Source of the DNA: Ruminococcus sp.
Lineage (GTDB): Bacteria; Bacillota; Clostridia; Oscillospirales; Ruminococcaceae
NCBI GenBank assembly: GCA_003446315.1
Contig: DMBA01000003.1
Coordinates: 1-24,859, forward strand
Direction of reading: 5' to 3'
Length of the DNA stretch: 24,859 nt
Shown here: in pieces, positions 1 through 7,657 of the stretch
Layout of the letters: every line of letters starts with the position of its first letter
Position numbering within the stretch: position 1 is the stretch's first letter
Notes under the pieces: generated by a model
Databases searched by the model: none
What the model was told of the DNA's origin: nothing
The model's input: the letters and a program-made list of their open reading frames with translations, nothing else
Program-made: the position numbers and the translations under genes

Positions 1-222
1 TTTGCTTCATGAATCGTTGCACGGCATGTCTGCGAAGCAATTACAGACGATGCATGGTTCGCGCAAAGAGCAGTACATACCCGTGCATGTGTACTGTCTT
101 CCCGATTCCGCAAGCTGCATGTCCGATCTGCCGTTCCGGATTCTGATGACCGGCATCCGAATTCCTGTTGCATCAAAGCCCGAACCGGACAGTAAAGCAA
201 GGATACAGCTATACAGTATCTT
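1..222 (-). ncRNA. Candidate structured minus-strand transcript (sRNA or leader), cut by window edge
   Basis: Downstream of the minus-strand promoter the predicted RNA contains several good stems. One is a 7-bp perfect stem (71-77 with 90-96, CAGTACA/TGTACTG). Another is a 9-bp stem with a single bulged base around 26-55, pairing GCATCGTCTG with CAGACATGC. A TGTCCG/CGGACA pairing lies between about 120 and 193. I tested it by eye against tmRNA, SRP RNA, RNase P RNA and common riboswitch cores and found no match. It may be an unrecognised small RNA, a riboswitch-like leader for a gene beyond position 1, or simply the 5' part of the small ORF described separately. Confidence 0.3.
7..156 (-). 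CDS. Possible small Cys-rich protein (49 aa), uncertain
   Basis: A 49-codon frame reads leftwards and stops with TGA just inside the window edge. It starts with an ATG preceded by CAGGA at a 6-nt spacing, about 65 nt downstream of a perfect consensus promoter. The predicted product is small, with an Arg-rich N-terminal part and six cysteines in the C-terminal half (a CTGMYC segment, a CIVCNC segment and a final PCND). It has no signal peptide or membrane segment, and I do not recognise a family. The same DNA is rich in hairpins, so the transcript could instead be a non-coding RNA or the leader of a gene outside the window. Seen: promoter, SD, open frame. Inferred: that it is translated. A longer open frame from another ATG (position 173) runs off the edge but has no SD. 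Confidence 0.25.
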   Translation of the reverse strand: MPVIRIRNGRSDMQLAESGRQYTCTGMYCSLREPCIVCNCFADMPCNDS

Positions 223-228
223 AATTCA

Positions 229-257
229 ATTATAGTAATTTTCCCTTGATTTGTCAA
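229..257 (-). promoter_or_regulatory. Perfect consensus sigma-A promoter, leftward
   Basis: On the minus strand TTGACA (257-252) and TATAAT (234-229) are separated by exactly 17 nt, a 12/12 match to the vegetative consensus. The expected start of transcription is near 222. It points away from the ABC operon, so it must serve whatever lies at or beyond the left edge. Unregulated promoters of this strength usually drive abundant RNAs, which favours a stable RNA or a highly expressed small gene. Confidence 0.8.
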
Positions 258-534
258 GTGGTAACAGCGAAACCGGCGTGCCCAAAATCACTTTTCGGAG
301 ATTCCGACAAACCACGCTCACTATTTTTGTACACATTGACTATTGTTAAATCAAACAAATGTCTGTGCGATTTTTCAGTTTTCTGACACAGTACACACAC
401 ATCTTTCTGTTATGATAATTATATTCGGGTAATATTCGCAGATTCATGGATCGTATATGATTTGTTCATAGTTTATTCATATTTATTTGCGATAATAGAA
501 TCGTATTTGTCTGAGAAAGGGGCTTTGCTGACAA
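258..534. other. AT-rich intergenic region upstream of the Gld-like ABC operon
   Basis: No gene is visible. A GATAAT box preceded by TG (488-496) is a plausible extended -10 element for the operon, with transcription expected to begin near 503, but no convincing -35 lies at the right distance. An AAAGGGG ribosome-binding site (516-522) precedes the ATG at 535. A short TCGGA-GAT-TCCGA inverted repeat lies near 294-306. Nothing else stands out. Confidence 0.5.
488..496 (+). promoter_or_regulatory. Putative extended -10 promoter element of the ABC operon
   Basis: TGCGATAAT fits the extended -10 pattern (TGn followed by a 5/6 match to TATAAT). It lies 38 nt before the start codon of the ATPase gene, leaving a leader of about 30 nt that contains the ribosome-binding site. 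No good -35 hexamer was found 16-18 nt upstream, so the call rests on the -10 region alone. Confidence 0.4.
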
Positions 535-1584
535 ATGGTTGAGATTAAAAATCTTACAAAATTTTACGGCAGTCATCCGGCAGTGCAGGACATCTCCTTC
601 ACAGTCGGCGATCATGAAGTGCTGGGATTTCTGGGGCCGAACGGTGCCGGCAAATCGACCACGATGAACATGATTACAGGCTGTCTCCCGTCCACATCAG
701 GTACCGTGCTTGTGGACGGCCACGACATTGCAAAGGAACCGCTGGAAGTCAAGAAGCTGATCGGGTATCTTCCGGAGCTTCCGCCGGTTTATCCGGAAAT
801 GCGTGTCCAGGATTATCTGATGTTTGTTGCCGGATTAAAACGGGTACCGCGCAATGAACGGAAGAAACAGGTTGACCGGGCAATGGAGCGTCTGCGCATC
901 ACAGATGTAAACAAACGCATCATCGGCAATCTGTCAAAAGGTTATCGGCAGCGTGTCGGATTTGCACAGGCGCTGCTGGGTTCACCGAAGTTTCTGATTC
1001 TGGATGAACCGACCGTCGGACTGGATCCGCGGCAGGTCATGGATGTGCGAAAGCTGATCCAGGAGCTTGCGCAGGATCATACGATCATTTTCTCCACGCA
1101 TATTCTTGCCGAAGTGACCGCGGTCTGTGAGCGTGTCGTCATCATCAACAAAGGTCAGATCCGCGCAGTCGATACGATCAAGAATCTGGAAAACTCCGTT
1201 GACGGCAAACATACGCTCCGCATGAAGGTCGAGGGCGACATGACAAAGGTCACCGGTATTATAAATAGTATCGAAGGCGTGCTTGGGATCGACGAAGTCG
1301 AATTTGATTCCGTCGGGATCAATGCATTCACCGTTGCGGTCAAATCGGATGAAGTGCGCAAACCTCTGGTTGCAGCGCTGGTCGAGCAGGACTGCATGGT
1401 GCTGGAGATCACATCGCGTACATCGAGTCTGGAAGATGTCTTTGTCAGCCTGACCACCCCCGGCAACAGCCGTGAGGAGACTTTTGAAGCACTGGGCAAG
1501 GAAATGGATGCCAAACGTGCAGCGGAAGAAGCCGAAGAAACGGCAAAACCCGCAGAACCGGAAGAAAAGGGGGCTGATGACTGA
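535..1584 (+). CDS. ABC transporter ATP-binding protein, GldA-like
   Basis: This is the cytoplasmic ATPase subunit of an ABC-2-type transporter that would energise the permease encoded next. The 349-residue protein has a Walker A P-loop GPNGAGKST at residues 34-42, a LSKGY signature, Walker B LILDEPTVGLDP and the switch histidine in FSTH. The domain organisation after residue 220 resembles GldA and other ABC-2 ATPases, which have a C-terminal extension of about 100 residues. The last 30 or so residues are Ala/Glu/Lys-rich and probably disordered. Its TGA overlaps the ATG of the permease gene (TGATG), and the same close coupling continues through four genes. In Bacteroidetes GldA/F/G are tied to gliding and secretion; in Gram-positives the substrate is unknown. 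ATPase role: high confidence. Gld-like assignment: based on the neighbours. Confidence 0.93.
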   Translation: MVEIKNLTKFYGSHPAVQDISFTVGDHEVLGFLGPNGAGKSTTMNMITGCLPSTSGTVLVDGHDIAKEPLEVKKLIGYLPELPPVYPEMRVQDYLMFVAGLKRVPRNERKKQVDRAMERLRITDVNKRIIGNLSKGYRQRVGFAQALLGSPKFLILDEPTVGLDPRQVMDVRKLIQELAQDHTIIFSTHILAEVTAVCERVVIINKGQIRAVDTIKNLENSVDGKHTLRMKVEGDMTKVTGIINSIEGVLGIDEVEFDSVGINAFTVAVKSDEVRKPLVAALVEQDCMVLEITSRTSSLEDVFVSLTTPGNSREETFEALGKEMDAKRAAEEAEETAKPAEPEEKGADD

Positions 1585-2315
1585 TGTTTTCACTATATAA
1601 AAAGGAAGTGCAGTCATATTTCTGCTCTCCGTTTGCTTATGTCATTTCGGCATTATTCCTGCTGGTATTCTCTCTGAGCTTTATCACCAGCATCTCGTCG
1701 ATGAATTCCAACATCGTAAAATTCTCATTTTCCAATATTTTCTATAACAATTTCTTTTATTTCATTTTTATGATCCCGCTGCTGACGATGCGTACCTTTG
1801 CCGAGGAGCGCAAATCGCACACCGAAACGCTGTGGCTTTCTGCACCGATCACCATTCCGCAGGTTGTTTTTGCGAAGTATTTCGCAGTTGTGACGGTCTT
1901 CTGCGTGATGATGCTGCTTTCACTGACATTCCCGCTGGTCGCAGCATGGCACGGCTCCGTGATCGTTTCCAGCCTGCTCTGCGGCTATATCGGATTCTTC
2001 CTCTGGGGCTGTGTCTGTATCGCAGTAGGCATGCTGATGTCCGCGCTGACAGATTCCCCGATCCTTGCAGCGATCCTGGGTGAATTTTCGATGCTCGTGC
2101 TGATCTTCCTGGACAACTTCACAAAGACCGCATTTATTCAATCCATGCCGGCAGTATCGAAGGTATTGCTCTGGTTCTCAACGGAAGCCCGGTTCGGCGC
2201 ATTCTCGCAGGGACTGTTCAGCCTCTCTGATCTGGTATTCTTTATCTCGCTGTCTCTGGTGGTACTGATCTGGACAATCATTGTCATTGAAAAGCGCCGC
2301 TGGAGCCGTGCATGA
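1584..2315 (+). CDS. ABC-2 type permease, GldF-like
   Basis: A 243-residue integral membrane protein with about six hydrophobic segments. It starts with a short cytoplasmic MFSLYKKE stretch and a first membrane span at roughly residues 15-35. The central motif (RTFAEERKSHTETLWLSAPI, about residues 71-90) is the conserved coupling region of ABC-2 permeases such as GldF and NosY. It would form the transmembrane channel driven by the upstream ATPase. The start ATG overlaps the ATPase stop, with a GGGGG-rich ribosome-binding site inside the upstream gene. The stop overlaps a possible ATG, but the next gene probably begins 15 nt further on. Confidence 0.9.
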   Translation: MFSLYKKEVQSYFCSPFAYVISALFLLVFSLSFITSISSMNSNIVKFSFSNIFYNNFFYFIFMIPLLTMRTFAEERKSHTETLWLSAPITIPQVVFAKYFAVVTVFCVMMLLSLTFPLVAAWHGSVIVSSLLCGYIGFFLWGCVCIAVGMLMSALTDSPILAAILGEFSMLVLIFLDNFTKTAFIQSMPAVSKVLLWFSTEARFGAFSQGLFSLSDLVFFISLSLVVLIWTIIVIEKRRWSRA

Positions 2316-2329
2316 TCGGAGGGAACACA

Positions 2330-3814
2330 ATGAAAACAACATCTGTAAACAGCAAAAACAAGCGCTACACAGCCCTTGCATGGATCCTTGCAATTCTGGT
2401 CATTGCAGTTGCGATCCCGCTGAATCTGATTTTTGACCGGATGAATGTCAATTTTGACATGACCCCGAACAGCATGTATACGCTGACCAAAACCACACAG
2501 GATTATCTGAATGAACTGGATGCCCGCGGCGAAGTGGTCGATGTCTATTTTCTGGAGAAAATGGAAACGATCGAAAACGAGCTGGAGCTGCTTGCACTTT
2601 ACCGCACTTTGCTTGCATATGACGAGCATCCCTGCTTCAATCTGATTGACTTTGATCCGGATACCGATCCGGAAACACTGCGCAAGATCAATCCGGATAA
2701 CAGCTTCAATCTCTCGGATGATGACTTCCTGTTTGTCCACGGCGACCGCGTCAAGCGACTGCCGGCATCCCTGATGTATACTTATGATATGGGCAAGGAC
2801 AGCGAAGGCAATCAGATCGTGCGGGATGCAGAATTCCGCGCAGAAAATTACTTCACCGGTTATATGAAATCCGTCATTGACGGCGAACTGCCGACGGTTT
2901 ATTTCCTGACCGGACACGATGAAGTGCCGCTTTCGAAGATGTCGAAACTGCAGGCAAACCTGAAGAATTATAACTACGGCGCACAGGAGCTGAACCTGAC
3001 GACCGCAGATGCCGTGCCGGAAGACTGCTGCATTCTGATTATCGCAGACCCGAAATATGACCTGACCGATGCTGAATATGAAAAGGTCTATGCATATACG
3101 CAGCTCGGCGGAAATATCAGCCTGCTGCTCGGCCCGAATCAGAACGAGGTCGCTTACAAGAATCTGGAAGCACTGACAGCCGGCTATTGCATCGGCTTCA
3201 ATTATGACCGTGTATCGGAAACCGATCCGAACCGTCATTCGCATGAAGAAACATATGCCATGATGTGTGACATTATGCCGGCGAATCCGGAATCGGAAGA
3301 AGACCTGACAGCAGAACTTGTATCGGAAGAAAATTCCCTGCCGACCTACATGCCGTATTCCCGCAGCTTCTATGAGAACTTCGGCAGCAATTACACAGCC
3401 TGCTCCATTGATACCCTGATCCAGACCGCCACCACCGCGATCTCCGAACCATACGGCGGCAAAGATCTGGATCCGGTCAGCAAAGAGGGCATCAACCACA
3501 AGCTCTCGATGTACAGCATTGATACGCTGCGGAACAATTCCAAGCTGGTCGTCTTCGGCAGCGCGGACATCATTACAGATGAAGGCACCGGCGCAGCATA
3601 TTATATCAACCCGCTTCAGCTTTTCCTGACATCCATCACATGGATGTACAATTCTGACGTAGACATGAACATTTCCAACAAAAAGCGCACCTATGATTCG
3701 CTGGATGTCAACAGTGACAAGGAAGCAACGATGCTGATGTCGATCTTCATCGGGATCCCGGCAATTGTTGCACTTGCGGGCGTTGTGGTCTGGCTGAGGA
3801 GGAGAGACGCATGA
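2330..3814 (+). CDS. GldG-like membrane-anchored ABC transporter component
   Basis: This 494-residue protein has an N-terminal membrane segment at about residues 15-36, a large extracytoplasmic domain and a C-terminal membrane segment (about 465-487) ending in Arg-rich RRRDA. The layout matches GldG/ABC_transp_aux proteins. The motif FDMTPNSMYTLT after the first span is typical of that family, as is a central FLTGHDE segment in the catalytically undefined IFT52/GldG-like fold. The start at 2330 was chosen over an ATG at 2312 because GGAGGG (2318-2323) lies 6 nt before it. It presumably forms the extracytoplasmic part of the transporter with the DUF4340-like protein encoded next, with which it overlaps by ATGA. 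Confidence 0.85.
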   Translation: MKTTSVNSKNKRYTALAWILAILVIAVAIPLNLIFDRMNVNFDMTPNSMYTLTKTTQDYLNELDARGEVVDVYFLEKMETIENELELLALYRTLLAYDEHPCFNLIDFDPDTDPETLRKINPDNSFNLSDDDFLFVHGDRVKRLPASLMYTYDMGKDSEGNQIVRDAEFRAENYFTGYMKSVIDGELPTVYFLTGHDEVPLSKMSKLQANLKNYNYGAQELNLTTADAVPEDCCILIIADPKYDLTDAEYEKVYAYTQLGGNISLLLGPNQNEVAYKNLEALTAGYCIGFNYDRVSETDPNRHSHEETYAMMCDIMPANPESEEDLTAELVSEENSLPTYMPYSRSFYENFGSNYTACSIDTLIQTATTAISEPYGGKDLDPVSKEGINHKLSMYSIDTLRNNSKLVVFGSADIITDEGTGAAYYINPLQLFLTSITWMYNSDVDMNISNKKRTYDSLDVNSDKEATMLMSIFIGIPAIVALAGVVVWLRRRDA

Positions 3815-5235
3815 AGCAATACCGTTGGATCCTGATTCTTGCGGCAGCCGCGATCCTGCTGACCGGCATCTTCATTGTGGTAGACCGCAAGAGCAAGCAA
3901 AAAGAGGAAACGATCAAAGCCGGCGAAGCAAAAACGCTGTTTGCGATTGATCCGACCATCTCCACACGGCTCATACTGGAAAACGAAGAAGGCACATTCA
4001 CCTTCGTCGTCAATCCGGAAACGGATATGTGGGAGCTGGAAGGCGATGACCAGTTCAACCTGAATGTATATGCCGTTGCAGCGATCAACAATTATTTCTG
4101 CACGCTTTCATCGGAAAAGACCGTTGCCTTTGACTGCAAAGACACCTCTGTTTACGGCTTTTCGCATCCGGTCACATTAAAGCTCTATAACAAGGATACC
4201 GGTGACGAGAACCCGTATATTCTGTATATCGGCGACAACACCCCGACATATGATTCCTATTATGCAATGGTAGACGGCTCAAACGATGTCTACACAATAG
4301 ATTACACCAGCGGTTCGATCTTCTGCGCAGCGAAGGATACGCTGAAAAACATGTATCTGTTTGATACATACAGCACATTGGTATCGTATTACAAAGTTGA
4401 AAAAGACGGCAAAACGGTGATCGAACTGAACAAGAACAGCGAAGGCGAGTGGAATATGGAAGAGCCGAAAGCAAATCTGGATCTCTCGCTTGGTTCACTG
4501 ACATCGCTGCTGGATAATGTTGTTCGGGTGGAGCTGGATGGATTTGTGGAAGAAAACCCGCAGGATCTTGCAAAATACGGTCTGGACAAACCGCAATACA
4601 AGCTATGGCTGAAAGCAACAAAAGAGAATGCAAATATGGAAGAGGAGATCTGGTTCGGCAGCAGCGTATCCGATTTCGAAGACGAACCGAACATATACGG
4701 ATACTTTGCCAACAGCAAGCAGGTTTTCTCCATCAAGCGATCGGCAGTCAGCTTTATTGATTACGCGCTTGATAAATACATTTCGCCGTATTGCGTGAAT
4801 GTCAAGATTGAAGATCTGAAATCGCTGGAAATTGACATGGGCGATATTTACGACATGCACGAACTTCTGACACTGGATTATGCAAATTCACATTTCAAGC
4901 TGGGCGATCAGGAGATTGACAGCTACGAAGATGACACACTGGACACATTATTCGCAGATTATTACCGTTCGATCAGCAATCTGCGGCTGACAGAGATTGA
5001 TCTGGAAGGCAAACCGGATCCGGAAGCAGAGCCTGCCATGTCGATCACATACAACTATCAGGACGGCACACAGAAGAAGCTGACATTTGTAGAACGTTCG
5101 GATCATTACTATTACATGCTGGAAGACGGCACATACAACGGCATCGTGGTACGTTTGAACAACTTCACGGGAGCCGGCACCATCACCCCGGCATATGAAG
5201 CACTGACCCGCGCACTGAACGAAAAAACCAAATAA
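3811..5235 (+). CDS. DUF4340-like membrane-anchored protein of the Gld-type ABC operon
   Basis: A 474-residue protein with one N-terminal hydrophobic segment (residues 6-25) followed by an extracytoplasmic region. Two related stretches can be seen, each with the pattern of a short helix, an acidic turn and then YGxxxPxxxL (VYGFSHPVTLKL near residue 114 and KYGLDKPQYKLWL near 258). This is the repeat style of DUF4340 domains, which are regularly encoded next to GldG-like genes. Its ATG overlaps the GldG stop (ATGA), so translation is probably coupled. It is the last gene of the operon; a strong hairpin terminator starts 5 nt after its stop. The biochemical role is unknown. Confidence 0.8.
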   Translation: MKQYRWILILAAAAILLTGIFIVVDRKSKQKEETIKAGEAKTLFAIDPTISTRLILENEEGTFTFVVNPETDMWELEGDDQFNLNVYAVAAINNYFCTLSSEKTVAFDCKDTSVYGFSHPVTLKLYNKDTGDENPYILYIGDNTPTYDSYYAMVDGSNDVYTIDYTSGSIFCAAKDTLKNMYLFDTYSTLVSYYKVEKDGKTVIELNKNSEGEWNMEEPKANLDLSLGSLTSLLDNVVRVELDGFVEENPQDLAKYGLDKPQYKLWLKATKENANMEEEIWFGSSVSDFEDEPNIYGYFANSKQVFSIKRSAVSFIDYALDKYISPYCVNVKIEDLKSLEIDMGDIYDMHELLTLDYANSHFKLGDQEIDSYEDDTLDTLFADYYRSISNLRLTEIDLEGKPDPEAEPAMSITYNYQDGTQKKLTFVERSDHYYYMLEDGTYNGIVVRLNNFTGAGTITPAYEALTRALNEKTK

Positions 5236-5239
5236 GCGA

Positions 5240-5271
5240 AGCCCCCCTGAGCGAAATTGCTCAGGGGGGCT
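5240..5271. terminator. Bidirectional intrinsic terminator between convergent genes
   Basis: A perfect 13-bp stem (AGCCCCCCTGAGC, loop GAAATT, GCTCAGGGGGGCT) sits 5 nt after the stop of the ABC operon and 17 nt beyond the stop of the convergent pyrophosphatase gene. The T-run is modest on either side (TGTTT on plus; TCGCTTATTTGGTTTTTT on minus), but the GC-rich stem is strong. It very likely ends both transcripts. Confidence 0.88.
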
Positions 5272-5288
5272 GTTTGCAAAAAGCATAT

Positions 5289-5900
5289 TCAGGAATCGGA
5301 AGCATGACCGGCACAGTAAGCAAGGAGCTGCCGGAGCGCATCATGCCGATGAGAAACCGCATTTTTCTCATCCGCAGAGAGCATCGCAAAGCTCCTGCCC
5401 TGATAGCCAAACACCGGATCATAGCCGAAGCCGTTTTCACCTTCCGGTGCACGGAGAATGGTACCGTTGACACGGCCTTCAAAGATATGAACCGTGCCGT
5501 CCGATTCGATCAGGCACATGACGCATGCAAAATGCGCCTGCCGCCGATCATCGGGGACATCCTGCATCACAGAGAGCAGCTTTGCAATGCGGTCGGCATC
5601 GGTTGCCTGCTCCCCTGCCCAGCGATGGGAGAACACGCCCGGTTCGCCGTTGAGTGCATCCACAGCAAGACCGCTGTCATCAGCAAGCACGGCACAGGAT
5701 TCGCCGTTTTTCCGGGCAGCATCCCAGATTGCTCTTGCCTTGATCTCGGCATTTTCGGCAAAGGTCGAACCGTTTTCCTCGACCTCGAAATCATAGCCGG
5801 CATCCGCCTGCGAAACGACCGTAATATTTGTATCTGCGAGCATTTCCTGAATCTCGCGCAGTTTATTTTTATTATTGGTAGCAAGAATCCATTTTTCCAT
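5289..5900 (-). CDS. rdgB: Non-canonical purine NTP pyrophosphatase (XTP/dITP diphosphatase), RdgB/HAM1 family
   Basis: It hydrolyses XTP, ITP and dITP to monophosphates and pyrophosphate, cleaning the nucleotide pool in the cytoplasm. The 203-residue product has the family motifs: ATNNKNKLREI at the N terminus (substrate loop), ADDSGLAVDALNGEPGVFS in the middle, and GFGYDPVF with the later SHRHDAL region. Length is normal for the family. A TTG at 5909 would give three extra residues and overlap the ftsY stop, but AAGGA (5916-5912) is 9 nt from the ATG at 5900 and abuts the TTG, so the ATG was chosen. Last gene of the long minus-strand run, translated from within or just after the end of ftsY. 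Confidence 0.95.
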   Translation of the reverse strand: MEKWILATNNKNKLREIQEMLADTNITVVSQADAGYDFEVEENGSTFAENAEIKARAIWDAARKNGESCAVLADDSGLAVDALNGEPGVFSHRWAGEQATDADRIAKLLSVMQDVPDDRRQAHFACVMCLIESDGTVHIFEGRVNGTILRAPEGENGFGYDPVFGYQGRSFAMLSADEKNAVSHRHDALRQLLAYCAGHASDS

Positions 5901-5905
5901 CGTGC

Positions 5906-7276
5906 TCAATCCTTATTCTTTTTCCGGCGGAAGAAGCTAAAGAAGCCGCCCTTCTTTTTCGGCTGTTCTTCCTCGGCAGGTTCATCCGGTTCAGCAGCCG
6001 GTTCATCGACAGTTTCGGCGCTGTCATTTTCAGCGGCAGGTTCATCCGGCAGAATACTTTCGGGCGCAGCATCTGCAAAGTCCGATGCTGTTTCGGGTTC
6101 CGCGGCGACCTCTGCGGCGGGTTCTTCCGGTGTTACATCCGGCACATCCGGCACGATCGGTTCTGCCGGCTCATCCGGTTCTGCGGACATTTCAAGTTCC
6201 GGAACTGTCTCTGTGACCGTTTCGGTGACCGGCTCTGCATCGGCAGATTCGATTGCCGGTGCATCGTTTTCTTCGATTTCTTCCGAATCAAAAGCATCCG
6301 CATCCGATTCATCCGGCTCTGTATCCGCAGTCTTTTCAGATGCCGGCGCATCGGCATAGTCAGCAGAATCGCGTTCAAAGAGGGCATCGACGAAGCTCTT
6401 TGCCTCAAACGGCTGCAAATCGTCAATTTTCTCACCGACACCGATGAGCTTCACCGGGATTCCCAGCTCATTGCGAATGGAAATGACAATGCCGCCTTTT
6501 GCAGTACCGTCCAGTTTTGTCAGAACGATGCCGGTGATCGGGGCGACTTCCTGGAAGAGCCGTGCCTGATTGACCGCATTCTGCCCGGTTGTCGCATCGA
6601 GCACAAGCAGGCATTCTTTTGCACAGCCTTCTGCTTCGCGGTCAATGATGCGGTTGATTTTTGCCAGTTCCTGCATCAGATTCTTTTTATTATGGAGTCT
6701 GCCGGCGGTATCGCAGATCACGACATCCGCGCCGCGTGCTTTCGCAGCGGTAACGGCATCAAAAACGACCGCCGCGGGATCGCTGCCCTCAGCATGGCGC
6801 ACCAACTCGACACCGGCACGATCTGTCCAGACAGCGAGCTGGTCGATTGCAGCAGCACGGAATGTATCGGCAGCAGCAACGATGACTCGTTTGCCCTCAT
6901 TTTTGAACTGATGGCACAGTTTGCCGATGGTAGTGGTCTTGCCCGCGCCGTTGACACCGATCACAAGGATCACGGAAGGCTTGGTGGAGAGATCGAGCTT
7001 TTCGTCCTCGCCCATCATCTCGGCAATGATTTCCTGGATCAGTCCCATGATATCATTCGGATCGGTGATACCGCGTTCCTTGACCATATCGCGGAGTCTG
7101 TCACAAATTTCGATGGCAGTTTCCGCGCCCATATCGCCCATAATCATGGTTTCCTCGAGCTGTTCAAAAAGCTCCTCATCAATCTTGGTGAAAGAGCCGA
7201 GCAATTTGCGCAGCCCCTTAATAACGCTGTCTCTGGTTTTTTTCAAACCGTCGCGGATCTTCGAGAAAATACCCAT
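5906..7276 (-). CDS. ftsY: Signal recognition particle receptor FtsY with an acidic C-terminal extension
   Basis: This GTPase receives SRP-ribosome complexes at the membrane and hands nascent membrane proteins to the Sec channel. The NG domain occupies residues 1 to about 303: amphipathic start [14 protein letters not shown]-loop GVNGAGKTT (107-115), DTAGR (189-193), [10 protein letters not shown] (253-262) and the closing loop [12 protein letters not shown] (279-290). Residues 304-439 are an Asp/Glu/Ala/Pro-rich, probably disordered tail. It ends in a basic, aromatic stretch, [17 protein letters not shown] (440-456). The acidic A domain of FtsY is normally N-terminal, so this arrangement is unusual. 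The start is supported by GGAAGGAG 7 nt upstream. It lies 19 nt after the small unknown gene and overlaps the leader of rdgB. Confidence 0.96.
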   Translation of the reverse strand: MGIFSKIRDGLKKTRDSVIKGLRKLLGSFTKIDEELFEQLEETMIMGDMGAETAIEICDRLRDMVKERGITDPNDIMGLIQEIIAEMMGEDEKLDLSTKPSVILVIGVNGAGKTTTIGKLCHQFKNEGKRVIVAAADTFRAAAIDQLAVWTDRAGVELVRHAEGSDPAAVVFDAVTAAKARGADVVICDTAGRLHNKKNLMQELAKINRIIDREAEGCAKECLLVLDATTGQNAVNQARLFQEVAPITGIVLTKLDGTAKGGIVISIRNELGIPVKLIGVGEKIDDLQPFEAKSFVDALFERDSADYADAPASEKTADTEPDESDADAFDSEEIEENDAPAIESADAEPVTETVTETVPELEMSAEPDEPAEPIVPDVPDVTPEEPAAEVAAEPETASDFADAAPESILPDEPAAENDSAETVDEPAAEPDEPAEEEQPKKKGGFFSFFRRKKNKD

Positions 7277-7295
7277 ACCGTGTCTCCTTCCGTAT

Positions 7296-7637
7296 TTATG
7301 ATTCAGCGAGATAATCCTGCATCATCTGCGTACATCTGCGGAACAGCGTAACGGCATCGCTGTCATCACAGAAGAACAAGCAAACAACGTCCTGATCCTG
7401 ATTCGGGAACATGATACACTGCACATTCCCCTGCCCCAGCATACGCGGCAGCAATTCCTGACCGTCCAGATAGCAGCAAAGATCATCGAAAGCCGTCCCG
7501 AACACGAGCTGCCGGAACAGTGTCAGGGAATCGAGCGATTCTGTTTCATTGCGAAACAAGAGATACCGTTTGCTGCTGCGTTCAAGTACGACGCACACAG
7601 CGATCTGATTACGCATCAAAAAGGAATGAACATCCAT
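7296..7637 (-). CDS. Small conserved-looking hypothetical protein between smc and ftsY
   Basis: A 113-residue soluble protein that I do not recognise. It reads MDVHSFLMRNQIAVCVVLER at the start, alternates hydrophobic strands with polar turns, contains five cysteines including CC, and ends in a helical MMQDYLAES. There is no signal peptide or membrane span. The GTG at 7646 lies inside the ribosome-binding site, while the ATG at 7637 has GAGGTG at a 6-nt spacing, so the ATG was chosen. It sits 20 nt after smc and 19 nt before ftsY, so it is almost certainly a true member of that operon. A role linked to SMC or FtsY is only a guess from position. Confidence 0.75.
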   Translation of the reverse strand: MDVHSFLMRNQIAVCVVLERSSKRYLLFRNETESLDSLTLFRQLVFGTAFDDLCCYLDGQELLPRMLGQGNVQCIMFPNQDQDVVCLFFCDDSDAVTLFRRCTQMMQDYLAES

Positions 7638-7657
7638 AGAAAGCACCTCAATTGATT

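Noticed and set aside
2..235. Plus-strand 77-codon open frame at the left edge
   Set aside because: It has no ribosome-binding site or family resemblance, and it runs antisense through a perfect minus-strand promoter's transcript.
2138..3499. Long minus-strand open frame (453 codons) opposite the GldG-like gene
   Set aside because: Low-complexity Cys/His/Ile composition, no ribosome-binding site, and complete overlap with a gene that has clear operon context.
5274..6359. Long plus-strand open frame (361 codons) opposite ftsY and rdgB
   Set aside because: It is the mirror of two unmistakable genes; the Ser/Ala/Gly-rich part is the complement of the acidic FtsY tail.
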